Assembly (NCBI GenBank): GCA_032881465.1 | Contig: CP126168.1 | Span: forward strand, 1,426,001-1,490,000 | Source: Parvibaculaceae bacterium PLY_AMNH_Bact1 | Lineage (GTDB): Bacteria; Pseudomonadota; Alphaproteobacteria; Parvibaculales; Parvibaculaceae | Length of the DNA: 64,000 nucleotides | Direction of reading: 5' to 3' | In this document: positions 37,325-46,475 of the stretch, piece by piece | Layout: every line of letters begins with the position of its first letter | Position numbering within the stretch: position 1 is the stretch's first letter | Translations under genes and position numbers: made by a program | Notes under the pieces: model-generated | Database searches by the model: none | What the model was told of the DNA's origin: nothing | What the model saw: only the letters and a program-made list of their open reading frames with translations

Positions 37325-39499
37325 ATGAGTATTTTTCGAAAAATTCTGCCTCATCTTGGGCCCAAATGGTCTTTTGAGGACGCAAAAGGTCTCATTGAGA
37401 GCGACGCTCGACGCTTGCGACAGCGTTGGCGGGACCTCTGTGCCGGTGAACAGGCCAATCTGAGCCTTTGGGTGCCCATCGGCATTGCTGGGGGAATCGC
37501 TGTCTATTTTTCTCTACCTACTGAACCTTATGTCGGATGGTCAATTGTCTGCTTTCTCTGTGCTGCCCTTGCCGTCTATCTAATGCGCAACAGGGGCTGG
37601 CTGGCGATCGCTGCTGCGCTGGTCCTTTGTGCAGCACTTGGGTTCCTGGCAGCTCAACTGCGCACTCTCAGCGTGGCAGCGCCGGTGCTACACGCGGAAA
37701 TGCGAGGGGCCCCGATAGAAGGTCGGGTCATGCAGGCGAGCCTGAACCAGGAAGGAGGCACAACCCTTCTCCTAAAGCCGACCTTTATCGGCGGATTGCC
37801 GGACGAGGGGCTTCCGGCACGTGTCCGGCTCCGAGTGCGTCAGGAACATGCGCCGATCTGGCCAGGTGATGAAATTAAGACCCGGGCCATGCTGTGGCCT
37901 CCAGCAGAACCGGTTGCCCCAGGCGCGTTCGACTTTGCACGGCAGGCCTGGTTTCGAGGGTTGGGTGGGACAGGTGTCACCCTTGTGGCTCCTGACATAT
38001 TGAGCACCGGGCAATTAGCGGGGTGGCAGATAACCATCGCATCGGTGCGGGAGACAGTCGCCCGTCATGTAATTGAGTCCATGTCCAAAGAGGAAGGACC
38101 TGTCGCAGCTGCACTCATGACGGGCTTGAGGCACGCCATCGACGATGATGTTGAACAAGACCTTCGCGATGCAGGGCTCGCTCACATTCTGGCGATTTCA
38201 GGGCTTCACATGGCCCTTTTTGCAGGCACGTTGTTTTGGTTGGTTCGGGCAGCGTTGGCACTTTTCCCACCACTGGCACATCGGTATCCCATTAAGAAGT
38301 GGGCAGCATCGATCGCGCTGGTGGGCGCTCTTGCATATCTCTTTCTCTCAGGTGGATCGGTCGCGACCCAAAGAGCGTTCATTATGGCTGCCCTCATGTT
38401 CATCGCAGTGCTAATCGATCGACCCGCATTCTCCCTGCGCAACGTCGCCCTGGCAGCCGTCATCGTTCTGCTGATGAGGCCGGAAAGTCTGTTGGAGCCT
38501 GGATTTCAGATGTCATTTGCTGCGGTGACCGCTCTGGTAGCCGTTTATCAAAAACAGGAGTTGCAACTTCTGCGCTTCAAGGAAAACGCGACGGGCCTGT
38601 CTGGTGCCATGCGCTTGGGCACCGTCTATATGATCACTTTGTGCATCACGAGCCTGGTTGCGGGAGCGGCGACAGCGCCCTTTGCGGCCTTCCATTTCAA
38701 TCGGATGGCAGCTTTTGGGCTTGTAGGCAACATGGCTGCGATGCCGTTGGTAGGTACACTGATCATGCCCTCGGCACTTATCGCCTACATCCTCATGCCA
38801 TTAGGGTTGGAGGCCCCCGCACTTTGGGTGATGGAGGTGGGACTTGCTGGTGTCATCTGGGTTGCCGACGAAGTCAGCAATTGGGCTGGCGCGGTTGTGA
38901 CCATCGGGTCGTTCTCAACTTTCGCTCTTGCTTTGATCTCGCTGGGCGGCGCCTGGATAGCACTCTGGCAGACCAGCCTCCGTCGTGCAGGTGTGATCCC
39001 GCTTCTCCTTGGCTTTTATCTGGCATCACATCCAAATACGCCTGACATTCTGGTGAACCGGGATGCGAAGCTTGCGGCAGTGAAAGAAGAAGGTGGGCGT
39101 TACCTTTGGTCGGGCCGAACCCCCCGATATGCACGTGAAAGCTGGTTGCGACGAAATGGCGAGGCTCCGGATACGAACATCTCCGAGCGCCGGTTGCCTT
39201 GTGATGATATTGGATGCGTGGCTGAAGGAACACCAATCGTAGCACTTCCAACATCGTCTGCAGCGCTCGACGATGACTGTCGGGAAGCAAATATCGTGAT
39301 CGCGTCAGTTCCCGTTCGCCGAATGGCGCGTGAGTCCTGCAACGCCATTCTGATCATTGATCGCTTTGATGTTGCGCGCGAAGGTGCCCATGCAATCTAT
39401 CTTGACGAAGATGGCAATATCGAGCGTGTGGAAACGGTGCGCGACTGGCGCGGTGCCAGACCCTGGTCAGGCCCCTCGTCGGGATGGGACCCTCAGTAG
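37325..39499 (+). CDS. comEC: ComEC/Rec2 family DNA uptake channel protein
   Basis: This is the inner-membrane channel for DNA uptake in natural transformation. The 724-residue protein has an N-terminal membrane and OB-like region (DUF4131) and the ComEC signature [20 protein letters not shown] near residue 285, followed by many helices. The C-terminal ~150 residues contain no HxHxDH, so the metallo-beta-lactamase-like nuclease domain of the Bacillus type is absent or degenerate. No other competence gene is nearby. The end overlaps the convergent lexA by 7 nt. Confidence 0.9.
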   Translation: MSIFRKILPHLGPKWSFEDAKGLIESDARRLRQRWRDLCAGEQANLSLWVPIGIAGGIAVYFSLPTEPYVGWSIVCFLCAALAVYLMRNRGWLAIAAALVLCAALGFLAAQLRTLSVAAPVLHAEMRGAPIEGRVMQASLNQEGGTTLLLKPTFIGGLPDEGLPARVRLRVRQEHAPIWPGDEIKTRAMLWPPAEPVAPGAFDFARQAWFRGLGGTGVTLVAPDILSTGQLAGWQITIASVRETVARHVIESMSKEEGPVAAALMTGLRHAIDDDVEQDLRDAGLAHILAISGLHMALFAGTLFWLVRAALALFPPLAHRYPIKKWAASIALVGALAYLFLSGGSVATQRAFIMAALMFIAVLIDRPAFSLRNVALAAVIVLLMRPESLLEPGFQMSFAAVTALVAVYQKQELQLLRFKENATGLSGAMRLGTVYMITLCITSLVAGAATAPFAAFHFNRMAAFGLVGNMAAMPLVGTLIMPSALIAYILMPLGLEAPALWVMEVGLAGVIWVADEVSNWAGAVVTIGSFSTFALALISLGGAWIALWQTSLRRAGVIPLLLGFYLASHPNTPDILVNRDAKLAAVKEEGGRYLWSGRTPRYARESWLRRNGEAPDTNISERRLPCDDIGCVAEGTPIVALPTSSAALDDDCREANIVIASVPVRRMARESCNAILIIDRFDVAREGAHAIYLDEDGNIERVETVRDWRGARPWSGPSSGWDPQ

Positions 39500-40191
39500 C
39501 GACGAAGCAATCCGACAAGCCGACCCTGAACTTTCACACGGTCAGGCCCAAAAATCCGGGTCTCATAGGCAGGATTGGCGGCTTCCAAAGCCACGGAGTT
39601 CCCTTTACGACGCAGGCGCTTCAGGGTCGCTTCCTGATCATCAACAAGCGCCACAACAATCTCGCCATTGTTGGCCGTATCACAGCGCTCAATTACCACT
39701 GTGTCTCCGTCGAGAATTCCCGCATCAATCATCGAGTCGCCTTTGACCTCAAGGGCGTAATGCTCACCTCGCGCCAGCATATCGACAGGAACAGATACCT
39801 GATGGCTTTCTTCCTGCAGGGCTTCAATCGGGGTACCAGCGGCAATCCGGCCCATGACTGATATAGGCATGGCGTCTTCATTAGCGGGCAGCGTGGAAGG
39901 CATCTGCGTCTTCCCAAGACTGCCTTCAATGACGGAGGGCGAGAAACCGCTGTTCCGTCCAAAACTTGGAGACGCGGACTCAGGCAGCTTTAGAATCTCA
40001 AGTGCACGGGCACGATGGGGTAACCGTCGCAGAAATCCACGCTCTTCCAAAGCAGTGATCAGCCGGTGAATACCGGATTTGGATCGAAGATCCAGCGCAT
40101 CCTTCATCTCATCGAAGGAAGGAGACACACCAGTCTCTTTGATCCGTTCGTTGATGAACATAAGCAATTCGTGTTGTTTGCGCGTCAGCAT
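39493..40191 (-). CDS. lexA: LexA repressor
   Basis: Master repressor of the SOS response (232 residues). It has an N-terminal winged helix-turn-helix (residues ~1-65) and a C-terminal S24 self-cleavage domain. The cleavage site is Ala118-Gly119 in RIAAGT, the nucleophile is Ser153 in GDSM, and the general base is Lys191 in ATLKRL. GGAGA lies 7 nt before the ATG. The promoter carries a perfect GTTC-N7-GTTC box, so the gene is autoregulated. It probably also controls the small gene at 15154. Confidence 0.97.
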   Translation of the reverse strand: MLTRKQHELLMFINERIKETGVSPSFDEMKDALDLRSKSGIHRLITALEERGFLRRLPHRARALEILKLPESASPSFGRNSGFSPSVIEGSLGKTQMPSTLPANEDAMPISVMGRIAAGTPIEALQEESHQVSVPVDMLARGEHYALEVKGDSMIDAGILDGDTVVIERCDTANNGEIVVALVDDQEATLKRLRRKGNSVALEAANPAYETRIFGPDRVKVQGRLVGLLRRY

Positions 40192-40292
40192 CAGCAGTCT
40201 CCGAGATGCCTGTACTTCAAGAACCCCAGTTGAGTGCCCTAAAGTCCAGTAACGAAATCATCCTACAATCAATAACAGTGCAGTCTGAGATC

Positions 40293-40301
40293 TGTGGACA
40301 A
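40293..40301 (-). promoter_or_regulatory. DnaA-box-like motif in the lexA leader
   Basis: TTGTCCACA on the minus strand has one mismatch to the DnaA box. It lies in the ~140-nt untranslated leader of lexA. A perfect TTATCCACA is 85 nt away (40378-40386) inside the last codons of moeA. Confidence 0.3.
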
Positions 40302-40340
40302 CTCATCAGAGTCGAGAACAAATCAAAAACATCTGATTCT

Positions 40341-40369
40341 GTTCTAGTTTGGTTCTCGTGAACCGTCAA
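40341..40369 (-). promoter_or_regulatory. lexA promoter with LexA (SOS) box
   Basis: On the minus strand, -35 TTGACG (40364-40369), a 17-nt spacer and -10 TAGAAC (40341-40346) form a good promoter. The SOS box GAAC-N7-GAAC (40341-40355) covers the -10 and half the spacer, so LexA would block polymerase. A degenerate second box (GAAC-N7-AAAC on the plus strand) starts near 40316. Confidence 0.85.
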
Positions 40370-40371
40370 CC

Positions 40372-41601
40372 CTAATCTGTGGATAAGTCCGGGGCGCGGA
40401 GCAAAACAGCAGGACAGGTGTAGCCAGTTTTAGCCGCTGGAGCATGCGGTGCGCGTACCAGAAGGCAGTGGCTTCGTGATAGAGCGCTCAACATGGAGCT
40501 GTCCTGCCGATTGAGCGGTGTCGCTATCCAGCCGCCATCGACAACGTCAATTGTCGCGCGCAGATAGTCCTGCCGCTTGTCATTTTCGCGAAGATCCGTC
40601 GCCAATGTTACCGGCACAAGCGCAGGGTGTGCCGCACATGCACCCAGTCTCGCGGCAATCGCAGCCCTCAGAAACAGGTGCCCGCAAACCAGTGCAGACA
40701 CAGGGTTGCCAGGCAGGCCGACGAACGGTGTCCCATTGAAATCGCCAAACATGAGCGGCTTGCCCGGACGCATTGCGATACGCCAGAAGTCAACGCGGAG
40801 ACCCAGCGAGGTCAGAACCGGCTGGACAAGGTCGTGGTCGCCAACGGATGCACCACCAACGGTGACGAGAATATCAGCCTGACTTGCGCGCTCGGCGCAC
40901 TCGCGGATGCTTGCCTCATTGTCCCGTGCAATACCCAAATCGACGGGAATGCCGCCAAGCTCGGTGATGAGGGCTGCAAGCCCTGGACTGTTCGAACTAA
41001 CAATCTGATTAGGTCCAGGTATTTCACCAGGTAAGACGAGCTCATCACCCGTCGCAAAGAAAGCGACGCGAGGTTTCCGCACAACCGCGACATCCGGAAT
41101 GTTCATCGCAGCGGCAAGCGCGACATCACTCGCAGAAAGAATGCGACCTTCCGTAAAGAAGCTGTCTCCCTCGGTGAAATCAATGCCTGCGCGACGAATG
41201 TGCTGACCGGATTTCGGTGCCTCATTGATAATGACTGTGTCGCCATCACGTTCAGTGTCCTCTTGGATGACGATGGTGTCGGCACCTGCGGGAAGCGGCG
41301 CACCGGTAAAAATGCGAACCGCCTCGTTTTCACTGAGTGTTTGATCAAAAGAACCGCCAGCAGCGCTTTCCCCAACAACAGTAAGTTGCGCGGGGATGTT
41401 GGTCGTGTCGTTGTGGCGAACCGCATAGCCATCCATCGCTGAACCATCGAAAGGCGGATGTGTCCTTCTTGCGGTGAGTGGCTCGGCGAGGACACGTCCG
41501 CCCGCGTCAAAGACAGGTACCTGTTCTGTGGCGAGCGGCGAGATTGCAGACCCAATGCGCGCGATAGCATCATCAACGGGAAGGAGAGGGGCAGCGCTCA
41601 T
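40372..41601 (-). CDS. moeA: Molybdopterin molybdotransferase MoeA
   Basis: Inserts molybdate into adenylylated molybdopterin. The 409-residue protein has the family's N-terminal [14 protein letters not shown], the GxxIRRAGxD-type segment [10 protein letters not shown], and the nucleotide-site [13 protein letters not shown] and [11 protein letters not shown] motifs. It overlaps moaC by 4 nt and closes the trpG-to-moeA operon. lexA follows from its own promoter 180 nt on. Confidence 0.95.
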   Translation of the reverse strand: MSAAPLLPVDDAIARIGSAISPLATEQVPVFDAGGRVLAEPLTARRTHPPFDGSAMDGYAVRHNDTTNIPAQLTVVGESAAGGSFDQTLSENEAVRIFTGAPLPAGADTIVIQEDTERDGDTVIINEAPKSGQHIRRAGIDFTEGDSFFTEGRILSASDVALAAAMNIPDVAVVRKPRVAFFATGDELVLPGEIPGPNQIVSSNSPGLAALITELGGIPVDLGIARDNEASIRECAERASQADILVTVGGASVGDHDLVQPVLTSLGLRVDFWRIAMRPGKPLMFGDFNGTPFVGLPGNPVSALVCGHLFLRAAIAARLGACAAHPALVPVTLATDLRENDKRQDYLRATIDVVDGGWIATPLNRQDSSMLSALSRSHCLLVRAPHAPAAKTGYTCPAVLLRAPDLSTD

Positions 41602-42080
41602 GATGCGTTGTAGGTCCCGGATTTGCCGCCTGACTTGTGGGTGAGGCGCACCTCTCCAATGGTCATGCTGCGATCAACAGCTTTCGCCATGTCATAGATG
41701 GTGAGACAGGCGACGCTCACCGCCGTCAGCGCTTCCATCTCCACACCGGTCTTGCCAGAGACGCGTACGGTAGCCTCAACAGTCAGCGAACTTGTGGCTT
41801 CGTCAGCTTCAATGTCGATGGCGACTTTGTTGATAAGAAGCGGATGGCAGAGAGGGATCAATTCGTGCGTGCGTTTGGCACCCATAATGCCCGCGAGACG
41901 CGCTGCCTCAATCACATTGCCTTTGGCGATGCGGTTTTCGAGGATGAGATCAAGTGTTGCAGGTTCCATTGTGACGCGGCCACAGGCAGTTGCCACACGG
42001 TCTGTCACATCCTTCTCTGTGACATCAACCATCGCAATACGCCCATCCACATCAACATGACTGAGCTTCTTATCGCTCAT
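41598..42080 (-). CDS. moaC: Cyclic pyranopterin monophosphate synthase MoaC
   Basis: This is the second step of molybdenum cofactor synthesis, forming cPMP from the MoaA product. The 160-residue protein has [22 protein letters not shown] and [12 protein letters not shown]-type segments (here [22 protein letters not shown]) and the catalytic Lys/Asp region DMAKAVDR. Four-nt overlaps with the GNAT gene upstream and moeA downstream indicate translational coupling. Confidence 0.96.
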   Translation of the reverse strand: MSDKKLSHVDVDGRIAMVDVTEKDVTDRVATACGRVTMEPATLDLILENRIAKGNVIEAARLAGIMGAKRTHELIPLCHPLLINKVAIDIEADEATSSLTVEATVRVSGKTGVEMEALTAVSVACLTIYDMAKAVDRSMTIGEVRLTHKSGGKSGTYNAS

Positions 42081-42589
42081 GCAAGTTCCTTCCTCATGAA
42101 AACCCGCCGACTAATGTCGAGCCCGGCGTCCTCTTCCCGGCCTCTTAACACGTGAAAGGCAGGACTCCATTCCGACTCCGGGAGCACCCCAAACCCAAGT
42201 GTTGCGTAGAATGGCGCATTCCAGGGCACGTCACTAAAGGTTGAGAGTGTGAGTGCTGCGTATTCATGCGAAACAGCCCAGTCACAAGCGGACAGAACCA
42301 GTTTGCGCCCAATGCCTTGACCTTGAAACTCCCGTCCAACCGAAACTTCATAAAGGTGTGCGTGTTTGTCATAAGCAGCGACCAGGGCGAAGCCTGCAAC
42401 GGCGCCATCCACATCGGCAACAAGAGCGCCACCGAAACGAGTGAAGGACAGAATGAAGGTGGCGGGCATTTGGCCGCCATCAGCGACATCGTCCATGCCC
42501 TGGTCTCGAAACAACTCACCTGCCGATTTTTCAATTGGACCCAGCAAGGGAATTTCGTCTGGTTCAACTGGTCGGATATAGACCGTCAT
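42077..42589 (-). CDS. GNAT family N-acetyltransferase
   Basis: A 170-residue acetyltransferase of the Gcn5-related family. Motif A, with the acetyl-CoA pyrophosphate loop, is visible as [11 protein letters not shown], and the preceding strand is [10 protein letters not shown]. The substrate is unknown. It is wedged between trpC and moaC with 4-nt overlaps on both sides, so it is co-translated with the Trp and Mo-cofactor genes. This is not part of the usual trpGDC-moaC-moeA arrangement. Confidence 0.88.
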   Translation of the reverse strand: MTVYIRPVEPDEIPLLGPIEKSAGELFRDQGMDDVADGGQMPATFILSFTRFGGALVADVDGAVAGFALVAAYDKHAHLYEVSVGREFQGQGIGRKLVLSACDWAVSHEYAALTLSTFSDVPWNAPFYATLGFGVLPESEWSPAFHVLRGREEDAGLDISRRVFMRKELA

Positions 42590-43386
42590 GCAACTTCCCT
42601 CTGAAGCAGGGTGCGGGTGGCCTGAGCCACGTCGTTTTGGCGCATCAAGCTTTCGCCAATGAGGAACGTATTGACGCCTGCGCGCGACAGCGTGGCGAGA
42701 TCTTCTGGCGTCGATAAGGCACTTTCCCCAACAATCATTCGATCCGTGGGCACGCGCGGCGCGAGGTCCAGCGTCGTTTGAAGGCTGGTTTCAAAGGTCC
42801 GCAGGTTTCGGTTGTTGATGCCAATCAACGGGCTTTTGAGGTTGAGTGCCCGGTCCAGCTCATCTCCGTCATGAACTTCGATGAGCACATCCATCCCCCA
42901 GTCAAAGGCGGTCTGTTCGAGTTCCGCTGCTTGGGCATCGCCGACACTTGCCATGATGATCAGGATACAGTCGGCGTCCCAGGCCCGCGCCTGCACAACC
43001 TGGTACGGGTCGTAGAGAAAATCCTTGCGCAGAGCCGGCAGAGAAACCGCAGCTCGGGCAGCCGTCAGAAATTCTGGCGCGCCCTGAAAGGACGGACCAT
43101 CGGTCAGAACGGAAAGACAGGTGGCGCCACCTGCTTCATAGGCTCTTGCAAGTTCCGGCGGATCAAAGTCAGCTCGGATCAGTCCCTTGGACGGGCTCGC
43201 TTTTTTGATTTCTGCGATGAGCGCATATCGGCCCGCTTGCACGGACGCGCGAAGTGACTTGGCAAAACCGCGGGGGGACGAGGCTGCTTTCGCTTTTTCT
43301 TCAAGCGCTGTCAGGGGCAGCGCAGCCTTCGCGGTCGCTATCTCCTCCAGCTTATAGGCACCGATCTTGTCTAAGATGTCTGCCAT
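42586..43386 (-). CDS. trpC: Indole-3-glycerol phosphate synthase
   Basis: TIM-barrel enzyme that closes the indole ring in tryptophan synthesis. The 266-residue protein shows [19 protein letters not shown] with the catalytic Lys, [24 protein letters not shown] and [12 protein letters not shown]. It is monofunctional, with no PRAI domain. It starts 3 nt after trpD and overlaps the GNAT gene by 4 nt. Confidence 0.97.
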   Translation of the reverse strand: MADILDKIGAYKLEEIATAKAALPLTALEEKAKAASSPRGFAKSLRASVQAGRYALIAEIKKASPSKGLIRADFDPPELARAYEAGGATCLSVLTDGPSFQGAPEFLTAARAAVSLPALRKDFLYDPYQVVQARAWDADCILIIMASVGDAQAAELEQTAFDWGMDVLIEVHDGDELDRALNLKSPLIGINNRNLRTFETSLQTTLDLAPRVPTDRMIVGESALSTPEDLATLSRAGVNTFLIGESLMRQNDVAQATRTLLQREVA

Positions 43387-43389
43387 GGA

Positions 43390-44406
43390 TCAGGCCTCGT
43401 TTGAAACAGCGACAAGCCTGTCGAGCGCTGCTTTTGCAGCGCCGGATGTAATTGCATCACCAGCTATTTGTACACCGTCTTTAAGTGTGGATGCCTTGCC
43501 CGCAACAACAAGAGAGGCGGCGGCATTGAGTGCAACAATGTCGCGATAGGGCCCAGTCTCTCCGTCAAGCAGCCGTCGGAGTGCAGCGGTGTTTTCGTCT
43601 GGATCGCCGCCTTTGAGATCCGCAGCGGAGGCCCGTGGCAGGCCAACCTCATCTGGTGTGACTTCAAAGGTCGAGACGCTCCCGTCCTTGAGTTCTGCAA
43701 CCCAGCTCGGTCCAGTGGTGGTGAGTTCATCCAGTCCATCACTGCCATGCATGACCCAAACCCTTGTGGAGCCGAGGTTCTTTAAAACATGGGCGAGTGG
43801 TTCAACCCACTTGTGATCAAAAACACCGACGACTTGAAATTTGGCGCCCGCGGGGTTGGACAAGGGACCCAGAAGATTGAAGATCGTCCGTGTGCCCAGT
43901 TCCGCCCGTGTCGGGCCCACATGCCTCATGGCTGAATGATGGGCAGGCGCGAACATGAAACCGATACCGGCTTCATCAATGCATCTGCGGATCTGTTCGG
44001 GACCGATGTCGAGCTTAACGCCAAGTTTCTCCAGGACCTCGGCGGAACCTGATTTTGACGAGAGCGCCTTATTGCCGTGCTTCGCCACAGGAACACCGCA
44101 AGCAGCCACAGCAAACGATGCCGCAGTCGAGATGTTGTAGGTGCCGGACGCATCGCCGCCAGTCCCGCACGTGTCGATCGCATTTGCAGGGGCAGGGACG
44201 TGCACTGCCTTTGACCGCATGATCTTGGCGCCCGCCGTGATCTCATCGATGGTTTCACCACGCACACGCAGTGCCATTAGGAAGGCACCAATCTGACCCG
44301 ATGTTGCGTCGCCGGACATCATGGCGTTAAAGGCGGCCTCCGCGTCCCCACTGGAGAGGGCATGTCCATCGGCTACTTTTGCAATCAGGCTTTTAAAGTC
44401 GGTCAT
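43390..44406 (-). CDS. trpD: Anthranilate phosphoribosyltransferase
   Basis: Transfers phosphoribose from PRPP to anthranilate. The 338-residue protein has the PRPP-binding [18 protein letters not shown] and the [20 protein letters not shown] segment. The ATG at 44406 is preferred to the TTG at 44415. It lies 48 nt downstream of trpG (44455-45048) in the operon. Confidence 0.96.
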   Translation of the reverse strand: MTDFKSLIAKVADGHALSSGDAEAAFNAMMSGDATSGQIGAFLMALRVRGETIDEITAGAKIMRSKAVHVPAPANAIDTCGTGGDASGTYNISTAASFAVAACGVPVAKHGNKALSSKSGSAEVLEKLGVKLDIGPEQIRRCIDEAGIGFMFAPAHHSAMRHVGPTRAELGTRTIFNLLGPLSNPAGAKFQVVGVFDHKWVEPLAHVLKNLGSTRVWVMHGSDGLDELTTTGPSWVAELKDGSVSTFEVTPDEVGLPRASAADLKGGDPDENTAALRRLLDGETGPYRDIVALNAAASLVVAGKASTLKDGVQIAGDAITSGAAKAALDRLVAVSNEA

Positions 44407-44454
44407 ACTACTCAATCTGTTCAGCTGGCTATTCAGGCAGGCAATTCAAGTTGG

Positions 44455-45048
44455 TCAAGCTGGGAGCGTGCGTTTGACGCCTGCAAGGTCCAGGAAGTTA
44501 GCAAGAATGTCGCGTCCATGTTCCGACGCAATGCTTTCGGGGTGAAATTGAACACCATGAATGGGGAGTGTTCGATGTTGGACCCCCATGATGACGCCAT
44601 CATCGCTGCGGGCGGTCACCTCAAGGCAGTCGGGAAGACTTTCCGGGGCGATCGTGAGCGAATGATATCTGGTTGCCTCAAAAGGGTTCGGCAGTCCAGC
44701 AAACACACCTTTGCCTTCATGGGAGATTGGGCTCATTTTGCCGTGCATCATTTCCGGTGCCCGTACAATGGTTGCGCCAAATGCCTGCCCAATGGACTGA
44801 TGACCAAGGCACACGCCAAACAGTGGCAGTTCTACTTCCGCAGCTGCTGTAACCAGATCAAGGCAGATGCCTGCGCGGTCCGGATCGCAAGGGCCTGGTG
44901 AAATCACGATGGCGTCTGGCCTCAGCGCCATTGCATCGCCGACGCTGATCTTATCATTGCGGTGGACCACACAGTCAGCACCCACATCGCCCAGGAAATG
45001 AACCAGGTTGTAGGTGAAGCTGTCATAATTATCGATCAATAGCAGCAT
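44455..45048 (-). CDS. trpG: Anthranilate synthase glutaminase subunit
   Basis: Class I glutamine amidotransferase that supplies ammonia to TrpE. The 197-residue protein has the nucleophile Cys in FGVCLGHQSIGQ and the His-Glu pair in GVQFHPESI. Folate synthase PabA is closely related, but the trpDC neighbours favour TrpG. It may serve both pathways. It is the first gene of the operon and has a promoter about 85 nt upstream. Its partner trpE is on the same strand, 1.4 kb away, beyond an intervening gene. Confidence 0.94.
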   Translation of the reverse strand: MLLLIDNYDSFTYNLVHFLGDVGADCVVHRNDKISVGDAMALRPDAIVISPGPCDPDRAGICLDLVTAAAEVELPLFGVCLGHQSIGQAFGATIVRAPEMMHGKMSPISHEGKGVFAGLPNPFEATRYHSLTIAPESLPDCLEVTARSDDGVIMGVQHRTLPIHGVQFHPESIASEHGRDILANFLDLAGVKRTLPA

Positions 45049-45133
45049 CGCTGCGAACTCCGTACGAGTGGGGATGGTGGCGCCCTGCGCCTGCCAATGC
45101 CTCAGTTAAGTAGCTGCAATATATAGGGACTTC

Positions 45134-45162
45134 CTTATAGGCACGCCGATCTTCCGCAACAA
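45134..45162 (-). promoter_or_regulatory. Promoter of the trpG-trpD-trpC-GNAT-moaC-moeA operon
   Basis: On the minus strand, -35 TTGTTG (45157-45162) and -10 TATAAG (45134-45139) with a 17-nt spacer lie 85 nt before trpG. I see no Trp-rich leader peptide in the untranslated region. Confidence 0.55.
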
Positions 45163-45187
45163 GAGGGGCAAATCTCTGGCTAAAACC

Positions 45188-45196
45188 TGTGGATAA
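45188..45196 (-). promoter_or_regulatory. DnaA-box consensus in the trpG/yibQ intergenic region
   Basis: TTATCCACA on the minus strand is an exact DnaA box, 26 nt upstream of the trp promoter -35. A one-mismatch copy TTGTCCACA follows at 45280-45288. The spacing (92 nt) is close to that of the similar pair near lexA (85 nt). Confidence 0.4.
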
Positions 45197-45311
45197 GCCA
45201 ATTCCCTCCATTGCGAACCATGCACTACATATGGTGAAATAGGGGTGGAAATCTACTGTATATTGGGGCCGTCCGCACTTGTGGACAAATGTGCAGTGAG
45301 GGAAACACAGC

Positions 45312-46475
45312 GTGCGACAAGACCAGCAAAACGACGTCAAGACGTCTGACCCTGTCGGGTCGGGTGGCTATGCGCTTGCGATATGCGCAGCGCTGGCCTT
45401 GGGCGCGTTGGTTGGCCTGTCTGCTGGGTACGCGCTTCCCGACAGAACCGCTGACCTGATTGCTGTTGTTGACACTGTTGAGGCGCCCGTACCAGGTGGC
45501 CTCGAAGCGCCTTTGACGTCCAACAGACCTATGCCCCGGGTCCTTGGTCCTGCCAGCGCTCAACCAGTCATGGTTGCAGGCAGTTTATCTGAAATGATCG
45601 CCGCAGAAGCTGAAGTGCCCCACATTGTGGCAGAAGAGAACACGGTTTTGGCTAAGCCTGAAACCAATTTCCTCGATCTGCCTGCCGATTTCGCTGCAGC
45701 GGACGTCGCCGTTGCTCTTCAAGTCACCCAGCCGATCATCGAACCTGCAGGCTTGTCCCTGGCCGAACCGCAGCGTCCGCAGATTGCGGTGGTCATGGAT
45801 GATCTAGGGTTGGACCCAAAGTCGACCCGACGGGCTATTGAACTCCCTGCAGAGGTGACACTTTCCTTCCTGCCATATGGCCGGGCGTCGCAGGGCCTTG
45901 CAGAGGAGGCATTGGCGCGCGGTCATGAGGTGATGGTTCACATCCCCATGGAGCCAGAGGGTGACGCTGACCCAGGCCCCAATGCGCTGCTGATTGATCA
46001 GACAAGCGACCAAATCGCTTCTCTTTTGGCACGGCAGCTTGATCAGTTTCCAGGTGCCATCGGCTTTAACAACCATATGGGAAGCCGGTTTACGGCAGAT
46101 GTTCGCGCTCTGCTGCCGGTCATGCGTGAGGCCCGCGCGCGAGGCATGCTCTTTCTCGACAGCCGGACATCGGCAAACACTCTGGCGGCAAAGATCGGCG
46201 AGGCTGCCGGAGCGACAACGGTTAGCCGAGACGTGTTTCTAGATCATGCAGCGGGTGCTGACGGTTTGCTTGCGCAGCTCGATGAACTTGAAAATACCGC
46301 ACGGGCCACCGGCAGGGCGATTGCGATCGCTCATCCCCATGAGATGACACTTGATGTGCTTGAAGTTTGGGCCCGAGGTCTTGCGAGCAAGGGGCTGGAG
46401 CTTGCGCCAATTAGCGAAATGGCTGACCCGGACGGGTCAAGCGATGCCGGATTACTGGCCGCGTCCAGCCTCTGA
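45312..46475 (+). CDS. Divergent polysaccharide deacetylase family protein (YibQ-like)
   Basis: A 387-residue protein with a GTG start, an N-terminal membrane span (about residues 16-40, GYALAICAALALGALVGLSAGYAL) and a long Ala/Pro/Glu-rich linker. A NodB-like barrel follows from residue ~158 (QIAVVMDDLGLD). The divergent deacetylase marks are the DDLG motif, EVMVHIPMEPEG, INNHMGS-type segment GFNNHMGSRFTAD, and IAIAHPHEMT. In this family the metal-dependent activity is unproven. It is probably periplasmic and acts on cell envelope glycans (inference). It overlaps the convergent trpE by 24 nt. Confidence 0.88.
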   Translation: MRQDQQNDVKTSDPVGSGGYALAICAALALGALVGLSAGYALPDRTADLIAVVDTVEAPVPGGLEAPLTSNRPMPRVLGPASAQPVMVAGSLSEMIAAEAEVPHIVAEENTVLAKPETNFLDLPADFAAADVAVALQVTQPIIEPAGLSLAEPQRPQIAVVMDDLGLDPKSTRRAIELPAEVTLSFLPYGRASQGLAEEALARGHEVMVHIPMEPEGDADPGPNALLIDQTSDQIASLLARQLDQFPGAIGFNNHMGSRFTADVRALLPVMREARARGMLFLDSRTSANTLAAKIGEAAGATTVSRDVFLDHAAGADGLLAQLDELENTARATGRAIAIAHPHEMTLDVLEVWARGLASKGLELAPISEMADPDGSSDAGLLAASSL

